Counted from the first letter of the stretch, positions 16,951 through 25,474 are shown. The stretch is DNA of 64,000 nt from Phycisphaeraceae bacterium (GCA_028284155.1 JANQSF010000125.1:1-64000); one strand, 5' to 3'. Numbers and translations are program-made. Notes: generated from the sequence alone by a model not told the origin.

Positions 16951-18246
16951 ATGGCTTCATTGGTTACGTATGACGACGGATTGCGACGGATCGACTTCAC
17001 GCTTACGCCGAACGGCCGGCGTCAAACTGTCAGGCTCGGCCGTGTCAGTGCGAAACACGCCAAGACCGTACTGGCGAAGGTCGAAGCGCTGATTGCCGAC
17101 AAACTGACACAACGCCCGCACGACACCGAGCTAAGCCGCTGGCTGGCTTCACTGGACGAAAAGATGCTGGCACGTCTGCGGGCCGTGGGCTTAGCCGATG
17201 GCGTTGGCGTGACACAAACGACGCTCGGCGAGTTTCTCGACCGGGCGTTGGCGACGCTGGCTGTGAAGCCGGGCACGCTCTCGTTTTACGAACAAGTGAA
17301 GCGCAACCTGATCGACTACTTCACCGCATCCCGGCTGTTGCGCGACATCACGCCGGAAGACGCTGACACCTGGCGGACGTGGCTGGTGGACAATCAAGGG
17401 CTTTCGACCGCGACCGTCGGCCGGCGGGTGATCGGGGCGCGCACGCTCTGGCGGCGGGCTGTGCGATGGAAACTGATCGGCGACAATCCGTTCCAAGACG
17501 TGCGGGGCGGCTCACAAGCCAACGAATCCCGCAAGCAATTCGTCCCGACGGCAACGATTGAAGCGATCATTGCCGAAGCGCCCGACGCCGAATGGCGTCT
17601 GCTGATCGGTCTGAGCCGTTACGGCGGGCTCCGCTGTCCATCCGAGCACTTGGCGCTGACATGGCGCGACGTGGACTGGGAACGGGGCACGCTGCGGGTA
17701 CGCTCGTCGAAGACGGCACACCATGAGGGGCACGCTGAGCGAGTCGTCCCGCTCTTTCCCGAATTGCGATCGCTGCTGTTGAGCGCCTACGAAGCCGCGC
17801 CCGACGGGGCCGAGCATGTCATCACCCGCTATCGCGATACGTCGGCCAACCTTCGGACGCAATTCAACCGGATCATCCGACGTGCGGGCTTCACGCCGTG
17901 GCCGCGCCTATTCCACAACCTTCGGGCAAGCCGTGAAACCGAGCTACTGCGCCAATACGACCTGGCGACCGTCTGCCGATGGATCGGCAATTCCCCGGCC
18001 GTTGCGGCGAGGCACTATGCCACGAGTGTTGACCTTGACGCTGACTTCCGACGGGCGGCTGGGCTCGACACCGAGGCGCAGCAAAAAGCGCAGCAGTCAC
18101 CGTCCGTCAGGCGTGAACGGGGAGTGTCAACGCGCACCACGCCGCATACCCGAAACCCCCGTGGCGGTAGCGCAGGCAACGATTGTCACGAATCGACAGT
18201 CGCAGGAAAAGGTGGGGAATACGCCCGACAGGATTCGAACCTGTGA
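16951..18246 (+). CDS. int: Tyrosine recombinase (integrase) that overlaps the tRNA
   Basis: 431 aa in the present configuration. The N-terminal part (residues ~1-190) holds arm- and core-binding domains. The catalytic domain has R228 (YGGLRCPSE), H322 and R325 (LFHNLRAS), N in place of the usual third histidine (WIGNS) and the nucleophile Y356 (ARHYA). After ~residue 375 comes an unstructured tail with AQQKAQQ. The last nine codons (YARQDSNL and stop) lie inside the attachment core and the antisense of the tRNA-Arg gene. The frame is open through the core up to the tRNA sequence beyond it, so the C-terminus depends on what DNA follows the core: here two codons of tRNA DNA, in the excised circle a 60-aa tail. 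It should catalyse integration and excision at the 23-bp core. Catalytic residues are complete, so the protein is probably active. Confidence 0.93.
   Translation: MASLVTYDDGLRRIDFTLTPNGRRQTVRLGRVSAKHAKTVLAKVEALIADKLTQRPHDTELSRWLASLDEKMLARLRAVGLADGVGVTQTTLGEFLDRALATLAVKPGTLSFYEQVKRNLIDYFTASRLLRDITPEDADTWRTWLVDNQGLSTATVGRRVIGARTLWRRAVRWKLIGDNPFQDVRGGSQANESRKQFVPTATIEAIIAEAPDAEWRLLIGLSRYGGLRCPSEHLALTWRDVDWERGTLRVRSSKTAHHEGHAERVVPLFPELRSLLLSAYEAAPDGAEHVITRYRDTSANLRTQFNRIIRRAGFTPWPRLFHNLRASRETELLRQYDLATVCRWIGNSPAVAARHYATSVDLDADFRRAAGLDTEAQQKAQQSPSVRRERGVSTRTTPHTRNPRGGSAGNDCHESTVAGKGGEYARQDSNL
18074..18096 (+). repeat. Candidate integrase arm site, right copy
   Basis: Second perfect 23-bp copy of 8049-8071 (paired GCGCAGCA octamers with an AAAA spacer), 121 bp inside the right core and within the integrase coding sequence. 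Confidence 0.6.
18218..18240 (+). repeat. tRNA-proximal attachment site (right end of element)
   Basis: Perfect 23-bp repeat of 7985-8007; 18220-18240 is the 3' end of the tRNA-Arg gene including the T-arm. Integration restored a complete tRNA. Confidence 0.92.
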
Positions 18247-18293
18247 CCTGCGCATTAGGAATGCGCTGCTCTATCCGACTGAGCTACGGGCGC
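18220..18293 (-). tRNA. tRNA-Arg (anticodon CCT)
   Basis: Reading the minus strand from 18293: acceptor GCGCCCG paired with CGGGCGT (first pair G-U), D-arm GCTC/GAGC, anticodon stem GCGCA/TGCGC around the loop TTCCTAA (anticodon CCT, reads AGG), T-arm ACAGG-TTCGAAT-CCTGT and discriminator A. CCA is not encoded. The gene is intact after integration and lies in the same direction as the M48 gene upstream. Confidence 0.95.
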
Positions 18294-18318
18294 GGCGATG
18301 GGTGTCTGTCACAGTTTA

Positions 18319-18347
18319 GGGCGCGGCAGACCGGGTTTGCCGCGCCC
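18319..18347 (-). terminator. Hairpin after the M48 protease gene
   Basis: Perfect 10-bp arms (GGGCGCGGCA and its complement) five bases beyond the M48 stop codon and before the tRNA. There is no long T-run on the minus strand, so it may be a partial terminator or an RNA-stabilising hairpin. Confidence 0.55.
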
Positions 18348-18351
18348 CAAT

Positions 18352-19893
18352 CTACATGGATGCATTCGTGTAGACGAATCCGCCGACGACCATGCCGATG
18401 GCGACAAGGGCCGTGACGGTCTTGATCCACATGACCTGCGTGTCAATCGACAGGTCGTTGAGCGGTTGACCGACGATCTGGCGGAGGTAGGTCTGCCGCC
18501 AGGCGATCGAGCCGTGCCGCCAACTGCACCGCCTGACGGCGATGTTGTTAAGGACGGCGACCTGTTGGAGGGCGCGGATCATGGCGTTCGCCGCTTCCGG
18601 CTCGACCTTCAACGTGACCGGGATGGTCTTGTCTGCTTGAGGCGACGGTTCATCTTTTTGGGCGGTCGGTTCGGTTGGCGTGGTGGTGTTGTCGTTTATG
18701 GCCGCGCCATCTGGCGTCATGAATGAGGCGCGTGTTAGGTGTTGGACGGCGAACGTGTCAGCCTGCCGTTCGAAGCGGCGTGAAACCCATCCGAACATGA
18801 GCAGCCAAACGACCATGGCGGGCAGCATGGCGGAGACGTCGACAGCACCGGGGCTGCTCAGCGGGCGTTCGAGCCACATGGGCAAGATGCCGGCGTCCAT
18901 CGTTTGGACGACGGCGGTGTGGATAAGGCCTGTCGCCGCGGCCATCGTCGTACCCGCGACGAGCAGCAGCCAGAACATGTGGTGGCGGCGGACGTGCGCC
19001 AACTCGTGAGCCATCACCGCCTCGACCTGTCTTTGCGGAAGTGACTCAAGCAGGGCGTCGGTGAGCAGGATGTAACGCAGGCCGCCGAACACGCCCATCA
19101 CCGCGCCGTTCACCATGCCGCCAAACGTCCGCCAGAGCAACAGCTCGCGCACGGCCACGCGGTGTTGGTTGCACATGGCGATCAGGCGTCGGCGCAGGTC
19201 GCCGTCGGGCAGTGGCTTGGTGTCCCAGACGTAACGCATGACCAGCGGCGTGAACAGGAATACGACACCCGCGCCGGCAACCATGAGCAGCGGTTGCGCG
19301 TCGGCCGGCACCCAACGGTCGACCAAATCGCTGACCATGACGAAGTCGAACCAGGCGAGCATGAACACCATCGGCACGAGCAGCAGCAGGAGTTGGTGAC
19401 GCACCTGCGAGACGATGAACTGTGTGCGCGACCAGATCGGTCGTACGGCCTCGCCGCCTTCCATGCGGCGCATCAGCGAGGCCTCACGCATACGGCGGTC
19501 CAACGGGTAGAACGCCCACCAGCCGAACGTAAGCATCAGCAGCGCAGGGGTGATGACGATCAACTCGTCGAGGAGGATGACGTCGCCGACCCAGCCTTGC
19601 ACGACCGTGGGCACGCCCATCCACAGGTCGAGGAAGAACAGGGCGACGATCGACCAGCGGTAAACCTCCGCGGCGAGGTTGGTCCATCGCATCGCGCTGC
19701 CGCCGCCGGGCACGCCCAGCATTCGGCCGGCCAGCGTGCATAGCAGGGCGTACATGCCGGCGATCGCCAGCTTCGGCGCGAAGAACAGGACCGGTAGCGG
19801 CCAACCCTCGAGCGGCGGCGGCAGTTGGCCCTGGTCGCCGAGCGCTCGGTAGACCATGACCCCCATGAACAGTGCCAGCACAACGACCTGCAT
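18352..19893 (-). CDS. M48-family membrane zinc metalloprotease
   Basis: 513 aa. Several N-terminal transmembrane helices are followed by HELAH at residues 296-300 (VMAHELAHVRRHH), the zinc-binding HExxH of the Ste24/HtpX-like M48 family, and a further hydrophobic segment (FWLLLVAGTTMAAATGLIHT). A second membrane pair surrounds MLPAMVVWLLMFGWVSRRFE and is followed by RQADTFA, the M48 region that supplies the third zinc ligand and usually reads ExxAD; here it reads FERQADTFA, with E present. Expected role: cytoplasmic-membrane protein quality control or processing. The C-terminal tail (TPTEPTAQKDEPSPQ) is a polar linker followed by a last hydrophobic helix. Confidence 0.9.
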   Translation of the reverse strand: MQVVVLALFMGVMVYRALGDQGQLPPPLEGWPLPVLFFAPKLAIAGMYALLCTLAGRMLGVPGGGSAMRWTNLAAEVYRWSIVALFFLDLWMGVPTVVQGWVGDVILLDELIVITPALLMLTFGWWAFYPLDRRMREASLMRRMEGGEAVRPIWSRTQFIVSQVRHQLLLLLVPMVFMLAWFDFVMVSDLVDRWVPADAQPLLMVAGAGVVFLFTPLVMRYVWDTKPLPDGDLRRRLIAMCNQHRVAVRELLLWRTFGGMVNGAVMGVFGGLRYILLTDALLESLPQRQVEAVMAHELAHVRRHHMFWLLLVAGTTMAAATGLIHTAVVQTMDAGILPMWLERPLSSPGAVDVSAMLPAMVVWLLMFGWVSRRFERQADTFAVQHLTRASFMTPDGAAINDNTTTPTEPTAQKDEPSPQADKTIPVTLKVEPEAANAMIRALQQVAVLNNIAVRRCSWRHGSIAWRQTYLRQIVGQPLNDLSIDTQVMWIKTVTALVAIGMVVGGFVYTNASM

Positions 19894-19969
19894 GGAGTGA
19901 TTATCGTCGGATCAGGGGTAGTGGATGTGCGTTCGTCAGCCTCGGGCAAGTCCAGGACACATTCCGGCG

Positions 19970-20893
19970 TCAGAAAATGATCTTGTCCAGATCGTCTTCG
20001 GTGAATCGCTTCACGGCCTTGGCCGCGGCGGACAGTTGCTTCTCGTTTGAGTTGCTGTACTGCTCGGCCAAGTTCTCGATCTTGCGCAGGTTGCCGCCGT
20101 GACCGGGGTTGTGCTTGAAGCGGCACAGTTGCAGCAACGCCTCAGCCCGCCAGGACATGTCCTCGTCGTTGTCGATGATGTTGAACACGTCACCGAGCAC
20201 CTTCGGCTTCTGATTGGTAATGATCTTCCACTTGTGATCCCAATTCTTCTTGACCATGTTGATCGGGTCCACCCAGGGGTCGAACTGAGCTGCGAGTTGC
20301 TCGTCCTTGCCGCCCCAGTTGTACAGGTGGATCCCGACGCCCTCCATGAGCTTCAGCCCGTAATAGCGCGTCCACATCCGGTCGCAGTGATTGACGCAAT
20401 TCAGGCCGAGCGTGAAGATCGCGCGGACGAGTAGGATGGCGCGTTCGGCCTCGCCGGCGTCGCGGAGACGGTCCGCTTCCTGCTGCATCGACGTGCCGAC
20501 GTCGAACAGAAAGTCGCCGAGCTGATGGCCCTTGCCCAGCGTTTGACCAACGTACTTGTCCAAGAACGGCCGACGCGGAGCGCCAGCCTGCATCGCCTGG
20601 ATCAGCAAGTCGGTCATCGGCTGGGCTTTGTCGAGTGGAGGGGCGCTGTTTGGGCGAAAATCGGAAGGCCGCGACTTGTAAAGGTCGATCGCCTGCTTGT
20701 ACAGGGCGTCGGCATCGCCCGCTTCGCCGAGGACGGCGACCTGCGGGAGGTTCGATGGGAAGCTGACCTTCTTGAGGACCTTCGGGTCGGCCGTCTCGCG
20801 CGACGGTTTGTCGGGGTATTCAAGCGAGCCCACGATAATGAACGCGGCGAACACGAGCATCAGGGCACAGGAAATCGCGATGCCAATCTTCAT
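19970..20893 (-). CDS. Membrane-anchored protein of unknown function
   Basis: 307 aa from ATG 20893, chosen because MKIGIAISCALMLVFAAFII is a clear membrane anchor at that point and longer starts add a proline-rich antisense-like extension. The rest is helical (DADALYKQAIDLYKSR, DAGEAERAILLVRAIFTLGL), suggesting a TPR-like helical fold, with conserved-looking Trp/Asn segments (LYNWGGKDEQL). Family not recognised. It lies 76 bp downstream of the M48 gene start in the same direction, so it is likely transcribed ahead of the protease. Confidence 0.75.
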   Translation of the reverse strand: MKIGIAISCALMLVFAAFIIVGSLEYPDKPSRETADPKVLKKVSFPSNLPQVAVLGEAGDADALYKQAIDLYKSRPSDFRPNSAPPLDKAQPMTDLLIQAMQAGAPRRPFLDKYVGQTLGKGHQLGDFLFDVGTSMQQEADRLRDAGEAERAILLVRAIFTLGLNCVNHCDRMWTRYYGLKLMEGVGIHLYNWGGKDEQLAAQFDPWVDPINMVKKNWDHKWKIITNQKPKVLGDVFNIIDNDEDMSWRAEALLQLCRFKHNPGHGGNLRKIENLAEQYSNSNEKQLSAAAKAVKRFTEDDLDKIIF

Positions 20894-21243
20894 CGAAGGG
20901 GGCTCCGGCTGAGGCGGTCGGGGTGAGTGGGGCGACCCGGCGGTGGGTAGCCGCGCAGTTCGGATGATAGCACGCGGGCCATGCCAAAGGCGGGCCGTGC
21001 CTTGCATGCGATGTCAACAGGGCCGAACGAGCCGCCGCTCAGCCACGTACGGGCTGTCGGGCTGACGCCCGATGCTCAAAGCCGGGCACGCGTTCCGTCG
21101 ATGTTGACACGGGTGAGCCCTTCGCCACGCCAACCCGATATTGTGTTGCCGCCGACGGGGCCCGGCGAATGCCAGGCCCATCGCGCCGTTCCGCGGACGC
21201 CGCTGATTCACAAGACACTCCCTTAAGAACGAGGTCAAACATC
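20894..21243. other. Divergent promoter region
   Basis: 350 bp between two divergent genes (the 20893 anchor protein and sppA). The short open frames on both strands are GC-rich shadows. AAGAACGAGGTCAAACATC precedes the sppA start. Promoter boxes could not be assigned with confidence. Confidence 0.5.
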
Positions 21244-22326
21244 ATGTCGAACGATCAGGGTAATCCGTCCGGTCCCACCGCCGGGCCGTCGATGACCACG
21301 CCCGGCGCGCCGCCACCACCACCGGGGCAAGTCGTTTATGCGGCCGCGCCCGCGCCGGCGCGGGGCGGGGGGATCGGGTCGCGCATCATCGTGGGCCTGA
21401 TCGGCACGCTGCTGCTGCTTTCGATCACAGCCAACTTCTATCTAGGCAGTATGGTCGCCGTGCTGACCAGCTCGACGCACGAAGCGACGTGGGAAGCCGG
21501 CGACGCCAACCAGCGCATCGTCATCATCCCCGTCAGCGGTGTGATCAACGACAGCACGGCCGGCTTCGTTCGGCAGTCGCTCTCGTCCATCGAAGAGAAT
21601 CCGCCCGCGGCGATCGTGCTGCGGGTCGATTCGCCCGGCGGGACGGTGGGCGCTTCGGACCGCATCTGGCACATGCTCAAGCAGTTCAAGGATGAGCACA
21701 ACACCACGATCGTCGCCAGCTTCGGCGGCGTCGCGGCCAGCGGCGGCTACTACGTCTCGATGCAGTGCGACCACATCATGGCCGAGCCGACGTCCCTGAC
21801 CGGCAGCATCGGCGTCGTCGCCAGCGGATTCACCGTGGACAAACTGCTCGACAAGGTTGGGGTGACGCCCGAGTTGATCGCGTCGTCGAAATCGGACAAG
21901 AAGACGCAGGGCAGCCCGTTCGAGGCGTGGACGCCGGACGACCGCGCGGCGTTGCGGCAGCGGCTTGATGTCATCCACAACCGATTCATCGAGATCGTTG
22001 AGGAAGGTCGAGAGGGCAAACTGACGAACGGTGTCGAAGTCTGGGCGACAGGCGAGGTCTTCACGGCTGACAACGCCAAGACCGAAGGCCTGGTCGACAG
22101 TGTGGGCTACCTCGAAGACGCGATCGAACAGGCCAAGACGTTGGCGTCAATCTCGGGCGACCCGTTGGTCACGATCATCCGCCCGCCCCGGCCGTTGATT
22201 GCGATCCCGGGCATCAACTCGAAAGCCAATATCGAACTCGACCCGCAGTTCGGCGAGCAGCTTCGGGAACAGGCGATCCAGGCGACGCAGCCCCGCCTTG
22301 AGTACCGTTGGGCTCCGGGGATGTGA
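21244..22326 (+). CDS. sppA: Signal peptide peptidase SppA (short form)
   Basis: 360 aa from ATG 21244 (upstream starts are in non-coding DNA). A Pro/Ala-rich cytoplasmic head is followed by one transmembrane helix (residues ~45-70). The S49 protease domain contains IVLRVDSPGGTV, the nucleophile S166 in GGVAASGGYYVS, LTGSIGV and, about 54 residues later, the lysine region K219-K220 (SDKKTQGSPFE) that forms the Ser/Lys dyad. Short SppA enzymes form a dome on the outer face of the membrane and degrade cleaved signal peptides. The many secreted proteins and lipoproteins nearby fit this role. Confidence 0.92.
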   Translation: MSNDQGNPSGPTAGPSMTTPGAPPPPPGQVVYAAAPAPARGGGIGSRIIVGLIGTLLLLSITANFYLGSMVAVLTSSTHEATWEAGDANQRIVIIPVSGVINDSTAGFVRQSLSSIEENPPAAIVLRVDSPGGTVGASDRIWHMLKQFKDEHNTTIVASFGGVAASGGYYVSMQCDHIMAEPTSLTGSIGVVASGFTVDKLLDKVGVTPELIASSKSDKKTQGSPFEAWTPDDRAALRQRLDVIHNRFIEIVEEGREGKLTNGVEVWATGEVFTADNAKTEGLVDSVGYLEDAIEQAKTLASISGDPLVTIIRPPRPLIAIPGINSKANIELDPQFGEQLREQAIQATQPRLEYRWAPGM

Positions 22327-22544
22327 TTCGATGGGGCGCATCGAGGTGCGGCGCTCGAGAACTCAACGAATCTGTGTTCTACTCGACGCCCAGCCATTCC
22401 AATGGTTGGTTGTCCTTTTGTTCAGGCACGGCCGTCCATTGGGCTTTCCTTCACCCAATCCACGTCATTGTCGCGGCCGAAGCGGTCTGCTAAAGTGTTG
22501 GTTCCGCCGGGTGGCCCCGACTTCCCACGCCCAGGACCGACGCC

Positions 22545-23189
22545 ATGGCCAGTATCCGTGACACGATCAATAACAACTCCGCCGTTGTGACCGTCGGCGC
22601 CGTCCTGTTGCTGATTGTGGGTCTGTTGCTGCTGATGAACCAGTGTTCGGAGGGCGGGCCCGGCCAGGTCAACAAGTATCAGTACTTCTACGACCTGAAT
22701 ACCGGCGAACTGTTCGTGGCCGACGCGTTGGACATCGCTCCTATCGAGGCTCCATCGGGCAAGCCTTACAAACTGCCCAACGGCCAGGAGATCCCGGCCG
22801 GCGTGCGGGCGTTTGTCTACGCCTGCGGCGAGTGCGGGCCGGATTCGAAGAAGATCGGCTACCTCGAGATGTACACGCCCGAGGCGCAGAAGATCCTGCA
22901 GGACGCCCGCAAGCAGCAGGAAGCCGCCGCCAAGGGCGAGTCGACCAACATGGATATGGGCATGGTCTATGAAGAGGGCTACACCCGCGGCCGACTCATC
23001 GCAGCGCCGCCGGAGCCGGGCAAGCCCGTTCAATTCTTCCCGACCGACGGCGAAGGCAGCGAGCAGGGCGTGGCCATCATGACCGCCCTCAATGAGAAAT
23101 GCCCCAAGTCGCAACCCGGTCAGGCCAAGAACAACCCCAACCGCCTGCGGCCTTGCTACCCGACTGAGAACGAAGCACCGGACGAGTGA
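22545..23189 (+). CDS. CGEC-family membrane protein, copy 1
   Basis: 214 aa with an N-terminal membrane helix (VVTVGAVLLLIVGLLLLMNQ). The extracytoplasmic domain has the motif FYDLNTGELFVADALDIAPI, then EAPSGKPYKLPNGQEIPAGV, VRAFVYACGECGPDSKKIGY with a CxxC pair, LEMYTPEA, FFPTDGEGSE and RLRPCYP. The same order recurs at 23313 and 56604. Four to five conserved cysteines suggest metal or disulfide chemistry, but I know of no assigned function. It lies just upstream of copy 2. Confidence 0.8.
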   Translation: MASIRDTINNNSAVVTVGAVLLLIVGLLLLMNQCSEGGPGQVNKYQYFYDLNTGELFVADALDIAPIEAPSGKPYKLPNGQEIPAGVRAFVYACGECGPDSKKIGYLEMYTPEAQKILQDARKQQEAAAKGESTNMDMGMVYEEGYTRGRLIAAPPEPGKPVQFFPTDGEGSEQGVAIMTALNEKCPKSQPGQAKNNPNRLRPCYPTENEAPDE

Positions 23190-23312
23190 GCAATGTCTTT
23201 TCGGTCGCGTGCGCTTGCACGCATGATCTGACCGGATCGCTTATATCAAATGGGTGATGGCGCGCTCGTCGACCGAGACGCATGAGGCTGACGAAGGATC
23301 GGGAGTCTCGTC

Positions 23313-24056
23313 ATGGCGATGCGTGCTCTGAATCCGATTCGACTCGATTCCGCTTGCGGCGTCATCGCGTTGTTGTTGTGTTCAACGTCAATCGCGCTTT
23401 TGAACGGCTGCGATGAGAGCGGCGAGCCCGGTCGCGATCAATCCAATCGGAAAGACAACCCAGCGCAAGACGGCAACGACGAGTCAGTCACGTCGAGGCG
23501 TGGTGGCGGCAAGGCCGGGCCGCCCCCAAAACCGAAGAGAGAGGGGCCGGGTGACGTCGGCCGGTATCACTTTTTTTACGACCTGAACACGGGCAAGTTG
23601 TTCGTGGCTGACGCGCTGGAAATCGCGCCGATCGAAGCTCCGTCGGGCAAGCCTTTTGCTCTGCCGGACGGGACGGAGATACCCGCGGGCGTTCGTGCGT
23701 TCGTTTACGCCTGTGGCGAATGCGACCCGAAGACGCGCAAGATCGGCTACCTTGAGATGTACACACAGGAAGCCAAGAACCTGTTGCTCAAGGCGCGCAA
23801 ACAAGAGGAGGCGGTCGCCCGGGGAGAGAAGACGGCAATCGACCTGGGCATGGATTTCGAAGAGGCCTTTACGCGCGGCCGACTCATCGCCGAACGGCCC
23901 GAAGAGGGTAAGCCGGTCAGGTTCTTTCCGACCGATGGCGAGGGGGCGGAGAAATCCGTCAAGATCATGGCGGCACTTGTGGGCGGTTGTCCCAAAGGCA
24001 AGTCGACGCGATTGCGGCCTTGTTACCCCACCTCGGACGAAAGGCCCCGGCGATGA
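23313..24056 (+). CDS. CGEC-family lipoprotein, copy 2
   Basis: 247 aa with a lipoprotein-like signal (LLLCSTSIALLNGC). The mature domain is very close to copy 1: FFYDLNTGKLFVADALEIAP, VRAFVYACGECDPKTRKIGY, LEMYTQEAKNLLLKARKQEE, FFPTDGEGAEKSV and RLRPCYP. A Lys/Pro-rich spacer (DESVTSRRGGGKAGPPPKP) separates the anchor from the domain. Tandem duplication is obvious. The stop overlaps the ATG of the next gene (ATGA at 24053-24056), so copy 2 and the 473-aa lipoprotein are translationally coupled. Confidence 0.82.
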   Translation: MAMRALNPIRLDSACGVIALLLCSTSIALLNGCDESGEPGRDQSNRKDNPAQDGNDESVTSRRGGGKAGPPPKPKREGPGDVGRYHFFYDLNTGKLFVADALEIAPIEAPSGKPFALPDGTEIPAGVRAFVYACGECDPKTRKIGYLEMYTQEAKNLLLKARKQEEAVARGEKTAIDLGMDFEEAFTRGRLIAERPEEGKPVRFFPTDGEGAEKSVKIMAALVGGCPKGKSTRLRPCYPTSDERPRR

Positions 24057-25474
24057 TTCTACAGCGACCCAACATGCTGGCCGTTGTCCTTGGCGTGTTG
24101 CCGTTGTGCCTCACCGCCTGCGACTCGACGCCGCCGGTCTACGACAACCCGCTTGCCGTCATGCTCGACCGTGAGAAGATTGCGACGAACCGCATCGCCG
24201 CGGCTGAGCAGGCCCGCGCCGCGTCGCCCGACGACCCGCAGCGGATCCGTAACCTGAACAAACTGGTCTGGGACCGCGGCCACCCGTTCGCCCTGCGCAA
24301 GGTCGCGATCGACCACTTGATCGAACACGACGAAGCTGAGTTCCGCACGAACCTGGCCCGCCGCATCGTCCTGATCAACAACTGGGAGACGCTGGAATAC
24401 CTGCTCGGACTCGGCGTCGAACGCCGTTGGCCGAACTTCGACGCGGTTGCGGTGCGCAGCTACGCCCGGCTGTCGCGCACCATGCCCGACGCCGAACGCC
24501 CCGAACGCGCGGCGCTGCTCAAACTCCACCCGGACCGGGAACTTCAAGACATCGTGTTCGACGTGTTCGCCCGGCAGGACGAGGCGATCGACGTCCGCCA
24601 GCAGGTCGCGGCCTGGGAATTGCTCAACCGGATCAGCGACAGCGAAACCCTGATCGCCCACCTCAATGCCGCGCCGGACACGAACCCAATGGTGGTCGAC
24701 CTGAAAGCGGCCGCCCGCGACCTGCACGCGTTGCCGCGTACACGGGAAGGCGTGTTGCGTTTGAGCTACATCCGCGACCCACGCCGAGCGGACTTCTGGG
24801 CCAAAGCCAAGGCACGCGTTGCACAGTTGGGCGACGCGCAGAAGGTCGGCCTGGAACTACGACACATGCCCGCGTTGATCGCGCTCGGCGACGACGTGCT
24901 TGCGATGAGCCGCGCCGCGCTGGTCAGCGATCTGCACGTACGGTTAAGCGCCGCTGAACACCACCTCAAGGGTCCCAGCTACGACGGCGGCGCCAGTGAC
25001 CACCCGCAGTTGCTCCGCCTGTCGTTGGACCGTCTGGTCTGGGCCGACCTGGCCACCGTCCACCTGCTGACCGGCCTGCTTAACGACCGCGACGCCGTGG
25101 CCGCCCTGTTCCAGCATGCCGATCAGGACCACGAAGACCGCACGACGGAGTTCGGCGGCGTGCTCGGCTACGACACGGACCGCCGCAAGTTCACCGTCAC
25201 GCCGTACACCCCGCTGATGCGCCGCCACGACCTGACGTTCATCCCGTCGCAACAGATGATCGAGCACGTCTACACATCGGTCGCGCACTACCACTTCCAC
25301 GCCCGCGAATACAAGCACAGCGAGTGGGCCGGCCCCGGCCAAGGCGACCTGCGCATGGCCGACCGCATCGAGGTCACCGCCATCGTCCTCACCTTCATCG
25401 ACCGCGACCGACTCAACCTCGACTACTACCAACCGGGCAAGGTCGTGGTGGATGTCGGGACGATGCGGCGGTAG
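24053..25474 (+). CDS. Lipoprotein of unknown function, 473 aa
   Basis: ATG 24053 overlaps the stop of the upstream gene; MILQRPNMLAVVLGVLPLCL then TAC is a lipoprotein signal (LTAC). The mature protein is helical and Asp/Arg-rich, with PDDPQRIRNLNKLVWDRGHP, VAIDHLIEHDEAEFRTNLAR and repeated helices reminiscent of HEAT-like repeats. The C-terminal third has FGGVLGYDTDRRKFTVTPYT, YHFHAREYKHSEWAGPGQGD and a DRDRLNLDYYQPGKVVVDVG end that looks like a small beta domain. I do not recognise a family. Co-translation with the CGEC lipoprotein suggests they act together at the envelope. Confidence 0.8.
   Translation: MILQRPNMLAVVLGVLPLCLTACDSTPPVYDNPLAVMLDREKIATNRIAAAEQARAASPDDPQRIRNLNKLVWDRGHPFALRKVAIDHLIEHDEAEFRTNLARRIVLINNWETLEYLLGLGVERRWPNFDAVAVRSYARLSRTMPDAERPERAALLKLHPDRELQDIVFDVFARQDEAIDVRQQVAAWELLNRISDSETLIAHLNAAPDTNPMVVDLKAAARDLHALPRTREGVLRLSYIRDPRRADFWAKAKARVAQLGDAQKVGLELRHMPALIALGDDVLAMSRAALVSDLHVRLSAAEHHLKGPSYDGGASDHPQLLRLSLDRLVWADLATVHLLTGLLNDRDAVAALFQHADQDHEDRTTEFGGVLGYDTDRRKFTVTPYTPLMRRHDLTFIPSQQMIEHVYTSVAHYHFHAREYKHSEWAGPGQGDLRMADRIEVTAIVLTFIDRDRLNLDYYQPGKVVVDVGTMRR

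Larger units (their letters stand above)
7985..18240. mobile_element. Integrative element in tRNA-Arg(CCT), ~10.2 kb
   Basis: A perfect 23-bp direct repeat at 7985-8007 and 18218-18240 bounds the region. The right copy is the 3' end of an intact tRNA-Arg(CCT) gene, and a tyrosine integrase ends at that tRNA. This is the classical structure of an island integrated at a tRNA 3' end. Contents in order: four secreted proteins with sorting tags, a DUF5681-like gene, a small membrane protein region, a 292-aa unknown, an AlpA-type HTH gene, a 135-aa unknown, a PrimPol gene, an XRE-type HTH gene and the integrase. No capsid, terminase or conjugation genes are visible, so it is a genomic island or satellite-like element rather than a complete prophage or ICE. 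The secreted-protein part looks less GC-rich than the flanking chromosome. Confidence 0.9.

Noticed and set aside
18183-18416. Open frame containing PDRIRTCDLRIRN-like peptide
   Set aside because: This is the well-known antisense translation of a tRNA gene, not a protein.
20981-21238. Short overlapping frames between the anchor protein and sppA
   Set aside because: No ribosome site and compositions typical of shadows in GC-rich DNA.
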